DNA of 64,000 nt from Streptomyces pseudovenezuelae (GTDB lineage Bacteria > Actinomycetota > Actinomycetes > Streptomycetales > Streptomycetaceae), in assembly GCF_029892565.1 (NCBI RefSeq), contig NZ_JARXVH010000001.1:558001-622000 (forward strand). The letters run 5' to 3'. Shown here in pieces: positions 44,019 through 54,260 of the stretch (position 1 is its first letter; each line of letters begins with the position of its first letter). A model generated the notes under the pieces. The model was given only the letters and a program-made list of their open reading frames with translations. It was not told where the DNA came from and did no database searches. The position numbers and the translations under genes were made by a program.

Positions 44019-44509
44019 TGCCCTCGGACGCTGTGCTGTACCAGGCGGCCGCGCTCTGCCTGACCTTCCCCGACGGCGACCTCCGCGCCAGGCTGCCCCT
44101 GCTGCGCGAAGCCGCCCCGCAGCTGCGGGAGTTCGTCGACCACGCGGCCCTCACACCGCCGCAGGAGCTGGCCACGCACTATGTCCAGGTCTTCGACCTC
44201 GACAACCGGCACAGCCTGTACCTGAGTTGGTGGTACGACGGCGACGCCCGGCGGCGCGGGATGTCCCTGGCCCGTTTCAAGGACCTGTACCGCACGCACG
44301 AGTTGGAGTTCACCGGCGAGGAGCTGCCCGACTACCTGCCCGCGGTCCTGGAGTTCACGGCCCGCACAGGCAACCTCGACCTGCTGACCGAGTACCGCGC
44401 CGCTCTGGATCAACTCCGAACCCGACTGGCCGACTTGGGCACGCCGTACGCGTCCGTCCTGGACGCCGTCTGCGCCACCCTGCCCACCGCACCCACCGAG
44501 GTGCGATGA
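44018..44509 (+). CDS. narJ: Orphan, short NarJ-like nitrate reductase chaperone
   Basis: A 163-residue helical protein of the NarJ/TorD chaperone family, which in complete loci inserts the molybdenum cofactor into NarG. ATG 44018 follows AAGGAGG at four bases. Family landmarks are LYQAAALCLTFPDGDLRARL, ELATHYVQVFDLDNRHSLYL, YDGDARRRGMSLARFKDLYR and EELPDYLPAVLEF. Actinobacterial NarJ proteins are usually about 60 or more residues longer; this one stops at TLPTAPTEVR just after the VLDAVCATLP segment. The stop overlaps an eight-codon ATG frame (44506-44532) that ends inside the dnaK stop, as if the following narI were lost. narG, narH and narI are absent here. Confidence 0.75.
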   Translation: MPSDAVLYQAAALCLTFPDGDLRARLPLLREAAPQLREFVDHAALTPPQELATHYVQVFDLDNRHSLYLSWWYDGDARRRGMSLARFKDLYRTHELEFTGEELPDYLPAVLEFTARTGNLDLLTEYRAALDQLRTRLADLGTPYASVLDAVCATLPTAPTEVR

Positions 44510-44528
44510 GCGGGGTGCGCCGGAGCGA

Positions 44529-46409
<1,881 letters not shown>

Positions 46410-46454
46410 TTCGGTCCCCTTCCGCCAGGGCACTTCCCCGACTACAGCACAAAA

Positions 46455-46475
46455 CTTGAGTGCGCTGTTGTCAAT
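46455..46475 (-). promoter_or_regulatory. HAIR-like HspR operator overlapping a -35 box upstream of dnaK
   Basis: CTTGAGT (46455-46461), seven bases, then TGTCAAT (46469-46475) fits the HAIR layout CTTGAGT-N7-ACTCAAG, with a perfect first arm and TCAA conserved in the second. On the coding strand the second arm reads ATTGACA, a perfect -35 hexamer (TTGACA at 46474-46469). A repressor here would block the promoter. The distance to the dnaK ATG is about 45 bases. Confidence 0.65.
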
Positions 46476-46497
46476 GCCGCCTACCCGGAAACGACGA

Positions 46498-46526
46498 TGC
46501 CGCGCCCCCGATCGGGGAACGCGGCA
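46498..46526 (-). terminator. Hairpin downstream of osmC
   Basis: TGCCGCG (46498-46504) pairs with CGCGGCA (46520-46526), and the inside CCCCGATCGGGG is itself self-complementary. It lies 28 bases after the osmC stop on the minus strand, a normal distance for an intrinsic terminator. No U tract follows in that direction. Confidence 0.6.
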
Positions 46527-46553
46527 CCGAAAAAAGGACCAGGCCTACGAGGG

Positions 46554-46982
46554 TCAGGCGAGCTTGGCCGACAGCGTGATGGTCGTGCCGGTGAGCGCCT
46601 GGCTGACCGGGCAGTTCTTCTTGGCGTCCTCGGCGGCGGCGACGAAGGCCTCGTCGTCGATGCCGGGGACGGTGCCCTCGACCGTGAGGTGGATGCCGGT
46701 GATGCCCTCACCCGGCTGGAAGTTCACGTCGGCCGAGGTGACGAGCTTGGTGGACGGGGTGCCGGCGCCGTTGAGAGCGTGCGACAGCGCCATGGAGAAG
46801 CAGCTGGAGTGCGCGGCGGCGATCAGCTCTTCCGGGCTGGTCTTGCCGTTTGCGTCCTGAGACCGCGAAGCCCACGTGACCGGCTGCGCCTCGATGGCAC
46901 CGGAGGAGTCGAAGTTCACGACACCTTGGCCCTCGATCAGGTTGCCTTCCCAGACGGTGTGTGCGGAGCGCGTGGTTGCCAC
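46554..46982 (-). CDS. OsmC/Ohr-family thiol peroxidase
   Basis: A 142-residue cytosolic enzyme that reduces organic hydroperoxides with a pair of reactive cysteines. They stand in AAHSSCFSMALSHAL (peroxidatic) and DAKKNCPVSQAL (resolving). The length and the NGKTSPEELIAAAHSS segment point to the OsmC rather than the Ohr branch. GTG 46982 is preceded by AAAGGAA. It is separated from dnaK by a hairpin, so both stress genes have their own promoters. No OhrR-type operator was noticed upstream. Confidence 0.92.
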   Translation of the reverse strand: MATTRSAHTVWEGNLIEGQGVVNFDSSGAIEAQPVTWASRSQDANGKTSPEELIAAAHSSCFSMALSHALNGAGTPSTKLVTSADVNFQPGEGITGIHLTVEGTVPGIDDEAFVAAAEDAKKNCPVSQALTGTTITLSAKLA

Positions 46983-47103
46983 GATTGTTCCTTTCGGGTG
47001 GGGTCCCGTGCGTGACCCGTATCCGGGTGCCAGGACACCATCCGATCACACCTCCGGCCGCCGCACCCACCTGACTGGCTCGGTGGTCGTCTCCGCCCCG
47101 AGG

Positions 47104-48903
47104 TCACCGCACCCGAAACACCGGCCCCCGCGCACTGAACGGCAGTCGGGCGCCCTGCGGGATCAGGTACGCGTGCTCTCGCCGCACCCGCAGGACGTCG
47201 CACCAGCCGTCGGTGATGACCAGGATCGGGGCGCCGGGCGGGAAGTCGTCTGCGCGGTGCAGCAGGTCGATGCCCGGCTGGAGGACCGTACCGCCGCGGC
47301 CGTGCACCCGGACCCGGCCGGCGATCTCCGTCACCGGCACGAAGCCGGCGTCGTGCGCGGCCGCGTCGCAGAAGACGACGCGGGCGGCCGGTACGTCCCG
47401 GGCCTCGGCGTACGAGGCGATCGCGCCGAGCGCCTTGCCGAGCAGGACGCGGTCCATGGAGCCGGAGGTGTCGAGGACCACGCCGAAGGTGCAGCGGGCG
47501 ATCTCCTCGGGCGGGAAGTAGCGGCCCGCGCGCGGGATGTCGGGAGTGGAGGACTGGCGGCGCGAGGGACGGGCGTAGGAGCGGACCGGTTCGGGGCGGG
47601 GCACGAACTCGTCGAACCAGCGGGCGAGTTGGGCGTCCCAGGGCAGCGGCGGGTGGCTGAGGGCGCGGATCTCCTCGATCAGGCCGCCGGGCAGGTAGCC
47701 GCGCTCCTGCTGCTGGTGCAGGTCGAGGCCCTGGCACAGGCCGCGCCGGTAGAACTCGTCGAGGTCGACGTAGTCGCCGGGCGGGCCGAGCGGGGCGCCG
47801 AGCACGTCGCCGACGCCCTTGCCGCGCAGGGTGGACAGGCGGCGCATGCGGCGCAGGTCGCCGGCGATCCGGTCGTAGACCTCCTCGGCGGACAGGCCCG
47901 TCAACTCACGGTCGTACAGCAGGCCTTCGGGCATCGTGCCGACCTGCATCTCGCTGAGCCAGCCGTTGACGACGTAGTCGCAGGCGATGTTGAAGAGGTA
48001 GGGGTCGCGGGTGCCGCAGCGGTCGCCATGGCGCAGGGCGGCGTGCAGCATCTCGTGGCCGAGGATGAACCGCCACTCCTCGTCGTCGAAGGTCCGCAGC
48101 GGGTTGACGTAGATCTCGCCGGCCTCGACGTTGACGGCGGCCACCGCGATGCCGTGGGCGCGGGCGAGCTCGGCGTCGGCGACCAGTTTGATGCCGGCCG
48201 CGATGCCGCCGAGCAGCGGGTAGGAGGAGACGAACCAGCTCAACGCCCGTTGCCAGGGCCGCAGTTGCGCCACCTGGCCATCCAGGGAGTCGCGGCGGCC
48301 GCCCGCCATGTCCATCGCCGCCGACACGGTCCGGGTCAGCGCGGTGGCGAACGCCAGCTGCCAGTCCGGGGGTTGACCGAGCCACCCGTGCCACGGCAGG
48401 AGCAGCTGGTCGGGCTCGTGGCCCGCGGTACCGCAGTGCTCGTACACGGCCGGCAGTCCGTCCCGCCGCCAGCGCGCGGCGAGTTGCTCCTCGTCACCGT
48501 CGGGGTAGGCGGTGGGCAGCTCCTCGGGGGTTCTGCCGATGGTGAAGCCGAGCAGGAAGCGGTTGACGACGACGCAGCGCGCGGCGAGGTCGAAGCGGTC
48601 CGGCTGGGTGCGCTCGCCCTTCACGGCCGGTACGTGTCCGAAGCCGAGGTGGAGCACGGCGTGCGCCACCGCCCAGGCCCAGGCGGCCGGTTCGGCGAGG
48701 CGCTGCGGGTGGGCGTGCAGGTCGCCGTCGGAGTCGACGCGCACCAGGCCGTTCCGGGGCGCGAGTCGGCAGTCCTCGTGCCGGCAGACGTTGAACTCGA
48801 CGGCGGCCAGCGCCGGGTTGGCCCCGACCAGCCGCATCCCCTCGGCGAAGGCCTCGGCCGCGAGGTCCCGCTTCTTCTCGCCCTTGGTCCGGGCCCGGCT
48901 CAC
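47104..48903 (-). CDS. VWA-like protein with zinc-metallopeptidase domain (DUF2201-type)
   Basis: A 599-residue cytosolic protein of the putative metallopeptidase/VWA family (PF13203 plus PF09967 as I read it). The first part carries FILGHEMLHAALRHGDR, an HExxH zinc site near 270-280. The second part, after a linker rich in Pro and Arg, holds FGVVLDTSGSMDRV, the MIDAS metal site of a von Willebrand A domain, and ILVITDGWCD. The GTG start overlaps the MoxR stop by four bases (GTGA). MoxR-VWA pairs work as chaperone-like AAA machines that insert metals or remodel partners, comparable to RavA-ViaA. Confidence 0.88.
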   Translation of the reverse strand: MSRARTKGEKKRDLAAEAFAEGMRLVGANPALAAVEFNVCRHEDCRLAPRNGLVRVDSDGDLHAHPQRLAEPAAWAWAVAHAVLHLGFGHVPAVKGERTQPDRFDLAARCVVVNRFLLGFTIGRTPEELPTAYPDGDEEQLAARWRRDGLPAVYEHCGTAGHEPDQLLLPWHGWLGQPPDWQLAFATALTRTVSAAMDMAGGRRDSLDGQVAQLRPWQRALSWFVSSYPLLGGIAAGIKLVADAELARAHGIAVAAVNVEAGEIYVNPLRTFDDEEWRFILGHEMLHAALRHGDRCGTRDPYLFNIACDYVVNGWLSEMQVGTMPEGLLYDRELTGLSAEEVYDRIAGDLRRMRRLSTLRGKGVGDVLGAPLGPPGDYVDLDEFYRRGLCQGLDLHQQQERGYLPGGLIEEIRALSHPPLPWDAQLARWFDEFVPRPEPVRSYARPSRRQSSTPDIPRAGRYFPPEEIARCTFGVVLDTSGSMDRVLLGKALGAIASYAEARDVPAARVVFCDAAAHDAGFVPVTEIAGRVRVHGRGGTVLQPGIDLLHRADDFPPGAPILVITDGWCDVLRVRREHAYLIPQGARLPFSARGPVFRVR

Positions 48904-49961
48904 CGCCGCGCCTCCACCAAACGCGGCATGTCCCGCGCCGCCTCGACCAGGAACCACGAGGGCAGTACGGGGTTGCCGTCGGCGTCCGAGGCGATGACGG
49001 TCTGTGCGACCTCGACGGAGATCTCGGCGAGCTGCACGAGCAGCGACTTGGCGCGGTACGCGGTCTGCCGTCCGTTCGCCGACATGTGCTCCTTGCTGAC
49101 CGGGAGTTCCTTGACCAGGCGCCCGCGGAATGACTCGGCGAGGTAGTAGAGCAGGTCGCGGTCCTCCATGCGGTGCGGCCAGCCAGCGTCGCCCTTGATG
49201 ATGGCCTCGATGCCGTACTGGCTGCGCACGATCTTGGCGTAGCCGCAGAACGCGGTGGCGTGCGCGGGCGTCAGCGTGCCGTGCGCGAGCACCTTCAGGG
49301 TCTCCTCGTCGAGGTCGCGGCCGAAGGAGTGCAGCGCGTCGGAGAGCATGTGCCAGGAGCGGGGCGTGGAGAACGGCTCCTCGGTCTTGGGCGGCTTGGA
49401 CCACAGGTGGTCGGGGCGGTCGGTGAGGTGGTCGAGGATCCAGGGGTGGATGTCGTTGTTCGCCGCCCAGATCAGCCAGTCCTTGGCGGAGGCCTCCAGG
49501 TGGACGTGGGCGAGCCGGTTGACCAGGGCGGAGGCGATCGGGCGGGCGAGCGCGTTGTCCGTGGCGCGGTTGCCGGCGCCGATGACGATCGAGCCCTTCG
49601 GCAGCTCGTAGTTGCCGATGCGGCGGTCCAGGATCAGCGAGTAGAACGCCTTCTGCACATCCGGCGAGGCCGCGTTCAGCTCGTCCAGGAACAGGCAGTA
49701 CGGCTCGTCGCGGGCGATCGCCTCCGGCGGGCAGAACACCGAGCGCCCGTCCCGGATCTGCGGCACCCCGATCAGGTCCTCGGGCGCGAGCTGGGTCCCG
49801 AGCAGACTCACGCACTCCAGCCCCAGCGACACGGCGAACTCCCTTACCAGGGAGGACTTTCCGATGCCGGGCGCGCCCCAGAGGAAGACCGGCCGCACGG
49901 TGGCGAGGCCGAGCAGCAGTTCGGGGATACGGGCGGGAGTGACGGTGACGGCTGCCTGCAC
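48900..49961 (-). CDS. MoxR-type AAA+ ATPase
   Basis: A 353-residue ATPase. Walker A is VFLWGAPGIGKSSLVREF near residue 25-45; Walker B is CLFLDELNAA near 95; sensor 1 is IVIGAGNRA near 125. The initiation codon is GTG. It is first in a two-gene operon with the VWA-metallopeptidase, whose start overlaps its stop, so a stoichiometric complex is likely. Family members prepare or activate other proteins using ATP; the client is unknown. Expression signals were not recognised upstream. Confidence 0.9.
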   Translation of the reverse strand: MQAAVTVTPARIPELLLGLATVRPVFLWGAPGIGKSSLVREFAVSLGLECVSLLGTQLAPEDLIGVPQIRDGRSVFCPPEAIARDEPYCLFLDELNAASPDVQKAFYSLILDRRIGNYELPKGSIVIGAGNRATDNALARPIASALVNRLAHVHLEASAKDWLIWAANNDIHPWILDHLTDRPDHLWSKPPKTEEPFSTPRSWHMLSDALHSFGRDLDEETLKVLAHGTLTPAHATAFCGYAKIVRSQYGIEAIIKGDAGWPHRMEDRDLLYYLAESFRGRLVKELPVSKEHMSANGRQTAYRAKSLLVQLAEISVEVAQTVIASDADGNPVLPSWFLVEAARDMPRLVEARR

Positions 49962-50098
49962 GCAGGGGCTCCTGGGAAAGGTTCGAGGGGCGCGCGCGAC
50001 ACGCGACGTCCGATACGACCAGTGTGTGCCGGGAGCCGATCCGACGCAGCCGATTTTTCCGCCGCCCGTTCGACAGGAACGTCCATCGACAGGAACGT

Positions 50099-52153
50099 CT
50101 ACGCCACGCGGTCCTCCCGGGCGGGCAACGGCACCTGCGGCCCGTCCGTCTCCCGCAGCCAGCGCAGCAGCACCCGGTGCACCGATTCGGCGCCGACCAG
50201 CTCGCAGCCCTCCTGTACCGGCGGGGAGAACGCGACCGGGGAGAGCAGGAACGGTCTGGCCTGCGCCCCGCCGAGCCCTCCGTGCGACCCGATCTGCTCC
50301 TCGAACGCGAGCACTTCGCCGTCGGCCGGGTCGTGGGCCGAGTTGACCATGATGTCGGCGGTGTGCGGAAAGTCGTGCGTGCGCCGGACGGCGTCGGCGG
50401 CGCCGGTCCCGAACGCCCCCAACGGCCCGGGATCGCCGTCGAGTTGGTCCAACGGGATCTCCGCGCCGTACGCGCCGAGCACGACCCCGCCGTGCCGCTC
50501 GCTGCGCACCAGCAGGAAGCCGATGCCGGGGTGGTTGGCGAGGGTCGTCAGCAGGGCCGGGTGGCGGGCGTCGATCTCCTCCTTGCTCATCCGGTGCGGC
50601 ACGTCCGGGAAGGAGACCAGGCCGAGGTTGCCCGAGGCCAGGACGATCGGCTCGGAGCGGCGGGAGGGCCGGTGCTGCTCGCCGCCCTCCTCGACGGGCC
50701 GGCGCAGCGCGGCCCGCACGGCGGCGCGCGCCTCGGCCCCGCTGTGCGTGCGCTGCGCCTTGCGCGGCACGGGCAGCCCGCAGCCGGCCCGCACCAGCTC
50801 GCCCAGGCCCAGGCCGTAGCGGGACCGGAAGGTCTCGCCGGGGCTCTGGCCGTGGTCGGAGAGCAGGACGATCCGGTACGGCCGCGGGGCGTGCTCGGCG
50901 GCGTTCTGGATCAGCGCGAGCGAGCGGTCGAGGCGGGCGAGGACCTTCTCGGCGTCCCGGCTGTGCGGCCCGGAGTGGTGCGCCACCTCGTCGTACGCCA
51001 CCAGGTCCGCGTAGACGGCGGTGCGCCCGGCGAACATGTCGCCCATCACCGCGGCGACGACGACGTCACGCTCGACGACGGTCGCGAAGGCGCGGATGAG
51101 GGGGTAGAGGCCGCCGCGCTTGACGCGCGGGCGCTGCTTGCGGACCCGGGTCCGGGTGGACTGGCCGATCTCGCGGCCGACCTCGGCGACGAAGGACATC
51201 GCGGTGCGCACGGCGTTGGCCGGGTCGGAGAAGTACGCGAAGTAGCCCGCCCTGGACCGGTTCTCGCGCCCGCGCCTGCGGGTGGCGATGGACAGCACCA
51301 GGGCCTGTTCGTCGGCGCCGCCGCTGAACAGGTTGCCGCGGCTCGCTCCGTCGGCGGTGAGCAGGCCGCCGTCGCCGGTGCGCTCGACGGCGCGGCGCTG
51401 GAGTTCGGCCGCGCTGGTCGGCCGGTTGCAGACCATGACCTCGCGGGTGTCCTTCTCGTACCAGCGGAAGGCGGGCACGTCGAAGTTGCTGCCGTGCAGG
51501 ATGCCGAGCTGGCTGGCGCCGGTCTGGCTGGACCAGTCGGTGCACCACCGGGTGAGCCGGTGGCTGCCCTCCAGCCAGGTGGCGACGGTGGGCATCAGGC
51601 CCTTGCCGACGGCGGCGAGCAGGACGTCGTGGCCGACGCCGTCGAGTTGCAGGAAGACGGTGCCAGGGCTGGACGGTCCGGTCGGACCGGGGCCACTGCG
51701 GCGGTCGGCGAGGCGGTAGAGGCGGCGCCGGTAGGCGTCGTCGTCGCGCACGGCCAGCGCACCACCGGTGGCGGAGGCCACGGCGGACATCACGGCGGCC
51801 ACCACGACGGCGGTCTCCGGGGCCACCTCGCCCCGTCCTGACGGGTTGATCCGCAGCGCGATCAGCAGCAGGGACCCGTTGAGCACGAACACCAACAGGC
51901 CCAGGACCAGGGCGGGTACGAGCAGCAGCAGCCGTACGAGCAACGGCCACACCAGCGCCGACAGCAGACCGAAGGCGCCGGCGGCGAACGCCGCGGTGAC
52001 CGCTATCCGGGTCGCGGTGTCGCCGTCCGGTGACTGGATCTGGAAGTCGGGCAGGATCCCGGCGAGCACGAGCATGGTGACCGTGGAGACGGCCCACACG
52101 GCGATGCTGCGCCCCATCTGACTGGCGATCCGCCGCCAACGCCCGCCACGCAC
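50099..52153 (-). CDS. Membrane-anchored alkaline-phosphatase-superfamily hydrolase
   Basis: A 684-residue protein. Four membrane helices fill about residues 15-145 (SIAVWAVSTVTMLVLAGILP, then AAGAFGLLSALVWPLL and others), in a layout like the phage-holin-4 type DUF. A short Arg-rich linker is followed by the phosphodiesterase domain from about 165: FLQLDGVGHDVLL (first metal Asp), GASQLGILHG (usual Thr/Ser nucleophile region), DLVAYDEVAHHSGPHS and LLSDHGQSPG (metal-binding Asp-His). The catalytic part probably lies in the cytosol or outside depending on the even number of helices, with the N-terminus setting it. Substrate unknown; relatives hydrolyse nucleotide or lipid phosphodiesters. Confidence 0.85.
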   Translation of the reverse strand: MRGGRWRRIASQMGRSIAVWAVSTVTMLVLAGILPDFQIQSPDGDTATRIAVTAAFAAGAFGLLSALVWPLLVRLLLLVPALVLGLLVFVLNGSLLLIALRINPSGRGEVAPETAVVVAAVMSAVASATGGALAVRDDDAYRRRLYRLADRRSGPGPTGPSSPGTVFLQLDGVGHDVLLAAVGKGLMPTVATWLEGSHRLTRWCTDWSSQTGASQLGILHGSNFDVPAFRWYEKDTREVMVCNRPTSAAELQRRAVERTGDGGLLTADGASRGNLFSGGADEQALVLSIATRRRGRENRSRAGYFAYFSDPANAVRTAMSFVAEVGREIGQSTRTRVRKQRPRVKRGGLYPLIRAFATVVERDVVVAAVMGDMFAGRTAVYADLVAYDEVAHHSGPHSRDAEKVLARLDRSLALIQNAAEHAPRPYRIVLLSDHGQSPGETFRSRYGLGLGELVRAGCGLPVPRKAQRTHSGAEARAAVRAALRRPVEEGGEQHRPSRRSEPIVLASGNLGLVSFPDVPHRMSKEEIDARHPALLTTLANHPGIGFLLVRSERHGGVVLGAYGAEIPLDQLDGDPGPLGAFGTGAADAVRRTHDFPHTADIMVNSAHDPADGEVLAFEEQIGSHGGLGGAQARPFLLSPVAFSPPVQEGCELVGAESVHRVLLRWLRETDGPQVPLPAREDRVA

Positions 52154-52278
52154 GCCCTGCCACCTCTCCCGACCCGACGCCGGAGCGGGCCCCTGTCTCC
52201 CTACCCTGTCATACGGCCCTGACCGACCGGTTTCCCGACAGCGACCCGTCGATCACGTCGGCGACCGGCCGTTTCCCG

Positions 52279-52680
52279 TCAGCGGCCGTCGTATCCGGCC
52301 GTCGGCATGGACAGGCGGCGATGCACCCGCGCCTTCATCTGCGCGTCGTAGGCGGGCTCGGCGGATCCCACGGTCTCCACCCGCACCCCGCGTCGCGCGC
52401 ACTCCGCGGTGAACTCCTCGACGGACGACAGCGCGCTCTCCAAGACCCGTCGGCTGGGCGCCACGAACAGGTCGGAGCCGGGGCGGACACCGTCCCACAG
52501 CACACAGTGGTCGGCCCGCAGCCCTCGTACCAGAAGCTCCCGGCTGATGATGTAGCCCCGCTCGGCCGCCCAGCGCGCGCACATGGCGTGCTGGCTGCGG
52601 GAGTCCACCAGGAAGGGATCGGCGTCCAGCTCTTCGAGCGGCGTCAGACTCGCGATCGCAGTGACCCGCACCGGTCCCAT
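52279..52680 (-). CDS. Small resolvase-fold-like protein of unknown function
   Basis: A 133-residue protein. RVTAIASLTPLEELDADPFL, SRSQHAMCARWAAERGYIISRELLVRGL and SVEEFTAECARRGVRVETVG are laid out like the N-terminal catalytic domain of serine recombinases (SxxxQ and the helix after it), but the catalytic Ser-Arg motif of the first strand is not convincing, and no DNA-binding domain follows. It may be a domesticated resolvase fold or a chance similarity. It stands alone between the phosphodiesterase and the divergent MBL gene. Confidence 0.6.
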   Translation of the reverse strand: MGPVRVTAIASLTPLEELDADPFLVDSRSQHAMCARWAAERGYIISRELLVRGLRADHCVLWDGVRPGSDLFVAPSRRVLESALSSVEEFTAECARRGVRVETVGSAEPAYDAQMKARVHRRLSMPTAGYDGR

Positions 52681-52763
52681 GGCGTCCCCCTCACCTCCGG
52701 GTTTCGCCGCCGACCCTACTCCAGCCCGTAGGCTTCGGGGAGTCGCGCGAAGGAGGCAAAGAG

Positions 52764-53537
52764 GTGCCGGTGGAGATCACCTGGTGGGGTCACGCCACCT
52801 GCACGGTCGCGGACTCGGGCGTACGTGTGCTCACCGATCCCCTGTTCGCACGCCGGCTCGCGCATCTGCGCCGCCGGCGCGGGGCGGTCCCCACGGTCGA
52901 CGCCCGGCGCGCGGACCTGGCCCTTGTCTCCCATCTGCACGCCGACCACCTGCACGTTCCGTCCCTTGAGCGGCTCGATCCGGGCACGCGCCTGCTGGTG
53001 CCCCGGGGCGCACCACGGGCGGTGCCGGGGCTGCGCCGGCTCGCGCATCTGTCGGTGACCGAGGTGGCGGCCGGGGACGTGATCCCGGTCGGCGATGTGG
53101 TGGTACGGGTGGTGTCGGCGCGGCACGACGGGCGGCGGTTGCCGGTCGGACCGCATCGCTCGCCCGCGCTCGGCTTCGTCGTCGAGGGCCAGGCGCGGAC
53201 GTACTTCGCCGGGGACACCGGGCTGTTCGACACCATGGCCGAGGAGGTCGGGCCGGTCGACGTGGCGCTGCTGCCGGTCGGCGGCTGGGGACCGTATCTC
53301 GGCGAGGGGCATCTGGACGCGGGGCGGGCGGCCGAGGCGCTGGCCCGGCTCGCGCCGCGCAGTGCGGTGCCGGTGCACTACGGCACGTACTGGCCGATCG
53401 GGATGGACGCGGTACGCCCCCATGAATTCCACGCGCCCGGCGAGGAGTTCGTGCGCCTCGCGGCCGAGCGCGCGCCGGGCGTGGCGGTGCACCTGCTCGG
53501 GCACGGGGAGAGCGTGCGCGTGGGGGTCACCCGGTGA
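52764..53537 (+). CDS. MBL-fold metallo-hydrolase (UlaG-like)
   Basis: A 257-residue cytosolic hydrolase. The start is GTG 52764 after an AAGGAGGC-like site. The metallo-beta-lactamase signature SHLHADHLHV sits near residue 55, with TYFAGDTGLFD and the late VHYGTYWP as further metal or active-site segments. TWWGHATCTV is the usual UlaG-family start. Its stop overlaps the DedA start by four bases (GTGA). The substrate is unknown; UlaG relatives open lactones or act on phosphodiesters. Confidence 0.9.
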   Translation: MPVEITWWGHATCTVADSGVRVLTDPLFARRLAHLRRRRGAVPTVDARRADLALVSHLHADHLHVPSLERLDPGTRLLVPRGAPRAVPGLRRLAHLSVTEVAAGDVIPVGDVVVRVVSARHDGRRLPVGPHRSPALGFVVEGQARTYFAGDTGLFDTMAEEVGPVDVALLPVGGWGPYLGEGHLDAGRAAEALARLAPRSAVPVHYGTYWPIGMDAVRPHEFHAPGEEFVRLAAERAPGVAVHLLGHGESVRVGVTR

Positions 53538-54160
53538 TAGCGCTGGCCGCGGCCTCGACATCGACCGCGCCCGAGACCGCACAGCAGGCGATCGGGTATC
53601 CGACGCTGTTCCTGCTGGTGCTGCTCGGGGCACTGGTGCCGGTGGTGCCGACGGGGGCGCTGGTGAGTTCGGCGGCCGTGGTGGCCTTCCACCAGGAGGC
53701 GCCGCTCGCGATGGTGCTGGTCTTCGTGACGGCCTCGCTGGCCGCGTTCCTCGGCGACGCGACGCTGTACTGGCTGGGCCGGCGCGGCATGCACTCGAAG
53801 AACGGTTCGCGCTGGCTGGAGGCGATCCGGTCGCGGGCACCGGAGGACCGCCTGACCCAGGCGCAGGAAAAGCTGGCCGACCACGGGGTCGCGGTCCTGG
53901 TCCTGTCCCGCCTGGTCCCGGCGGGCCGCCTCCCGGTGATGCTGGCCTGCCTCCTGGCCCGCTGGCCGATGCGCCGCTTCGCCCGCGGCAACCTCCCGGC
54001 CTGCCTCGCCTGGGCCGTCACCTACCAACTCATCGGCGTCCTCGGCGGCTCCCTCTTCAACGAGCCGTGGGAGGGCGTGGTCGCGGCGGTCGCATTGACG
54101 GTGGTGCTCAGCGCGGCGCCCAGTCTGTGGCGACGAGTGCGGAAGCCGCGGGCGGCTTAG
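53534..54160 (+). CDS. DedA-family membrane protein
   Basis: A 208-residue protein with about five membrane segments. DedA landmarks are FLGDATLYWLGRRGM, LSRLVPAGRLPVMLACLLA and RFARGNLPACLAW. DedA proteins are lipid scramblase/flippase-like and support envelope homeostasis; some flip undecaprenyl phosphate. The GTG start lies within the stop of the MBL gene (GTGA), suggesting co-translation and a shared lipid- or envelope-related role (inference). Confidence 0.88.
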   Translation: MIALAAASTSTAPETAQQAIGYPTLFLLVLLGALVPVVPTGALVSSAAVVAFHQEAPLAMVLVFVTASLAAFLGDATLYWLGRRGMHSKNGSRWLEAIRSRAPEDRLTQAQEKLADHGVAVLVLSRLVPAGRLPVMLACLLARWPMRRFARGNLPACLAWAVTYQLIGVLGGSLFNEPWEGVVAAVALTVVLSAAPSLWRRVRKPRAA

Positions 54161-54177
54161 GCGGCGCTGTTGTCGGG

Positions 54178-54193
54178 CGCCCCCCAGGGGGCG
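54178..54193 (+). terminator. Weak hairpin after DedA
   Basis: CGCCCCC and GGGGGCG face each other with a very short spacer, 17 bases after the DedA stop. The tight loop makes it a poor classical terminator. Confidence 0.35.
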
Positions 54194-54260
54194 GGAATTC
54201 GGTATCACCCGGCGGATTGGCGCGTACCCGACTCCGGGGCGGGCGGGCTACGTTCGGGCG

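Noticed and set aside
46876..49146. 756-codon open frame on the plus strand opposite the VWA and MoxR genes
   Set aside because: Antisense shadow; Val/Gly/Arg-rich without motif.
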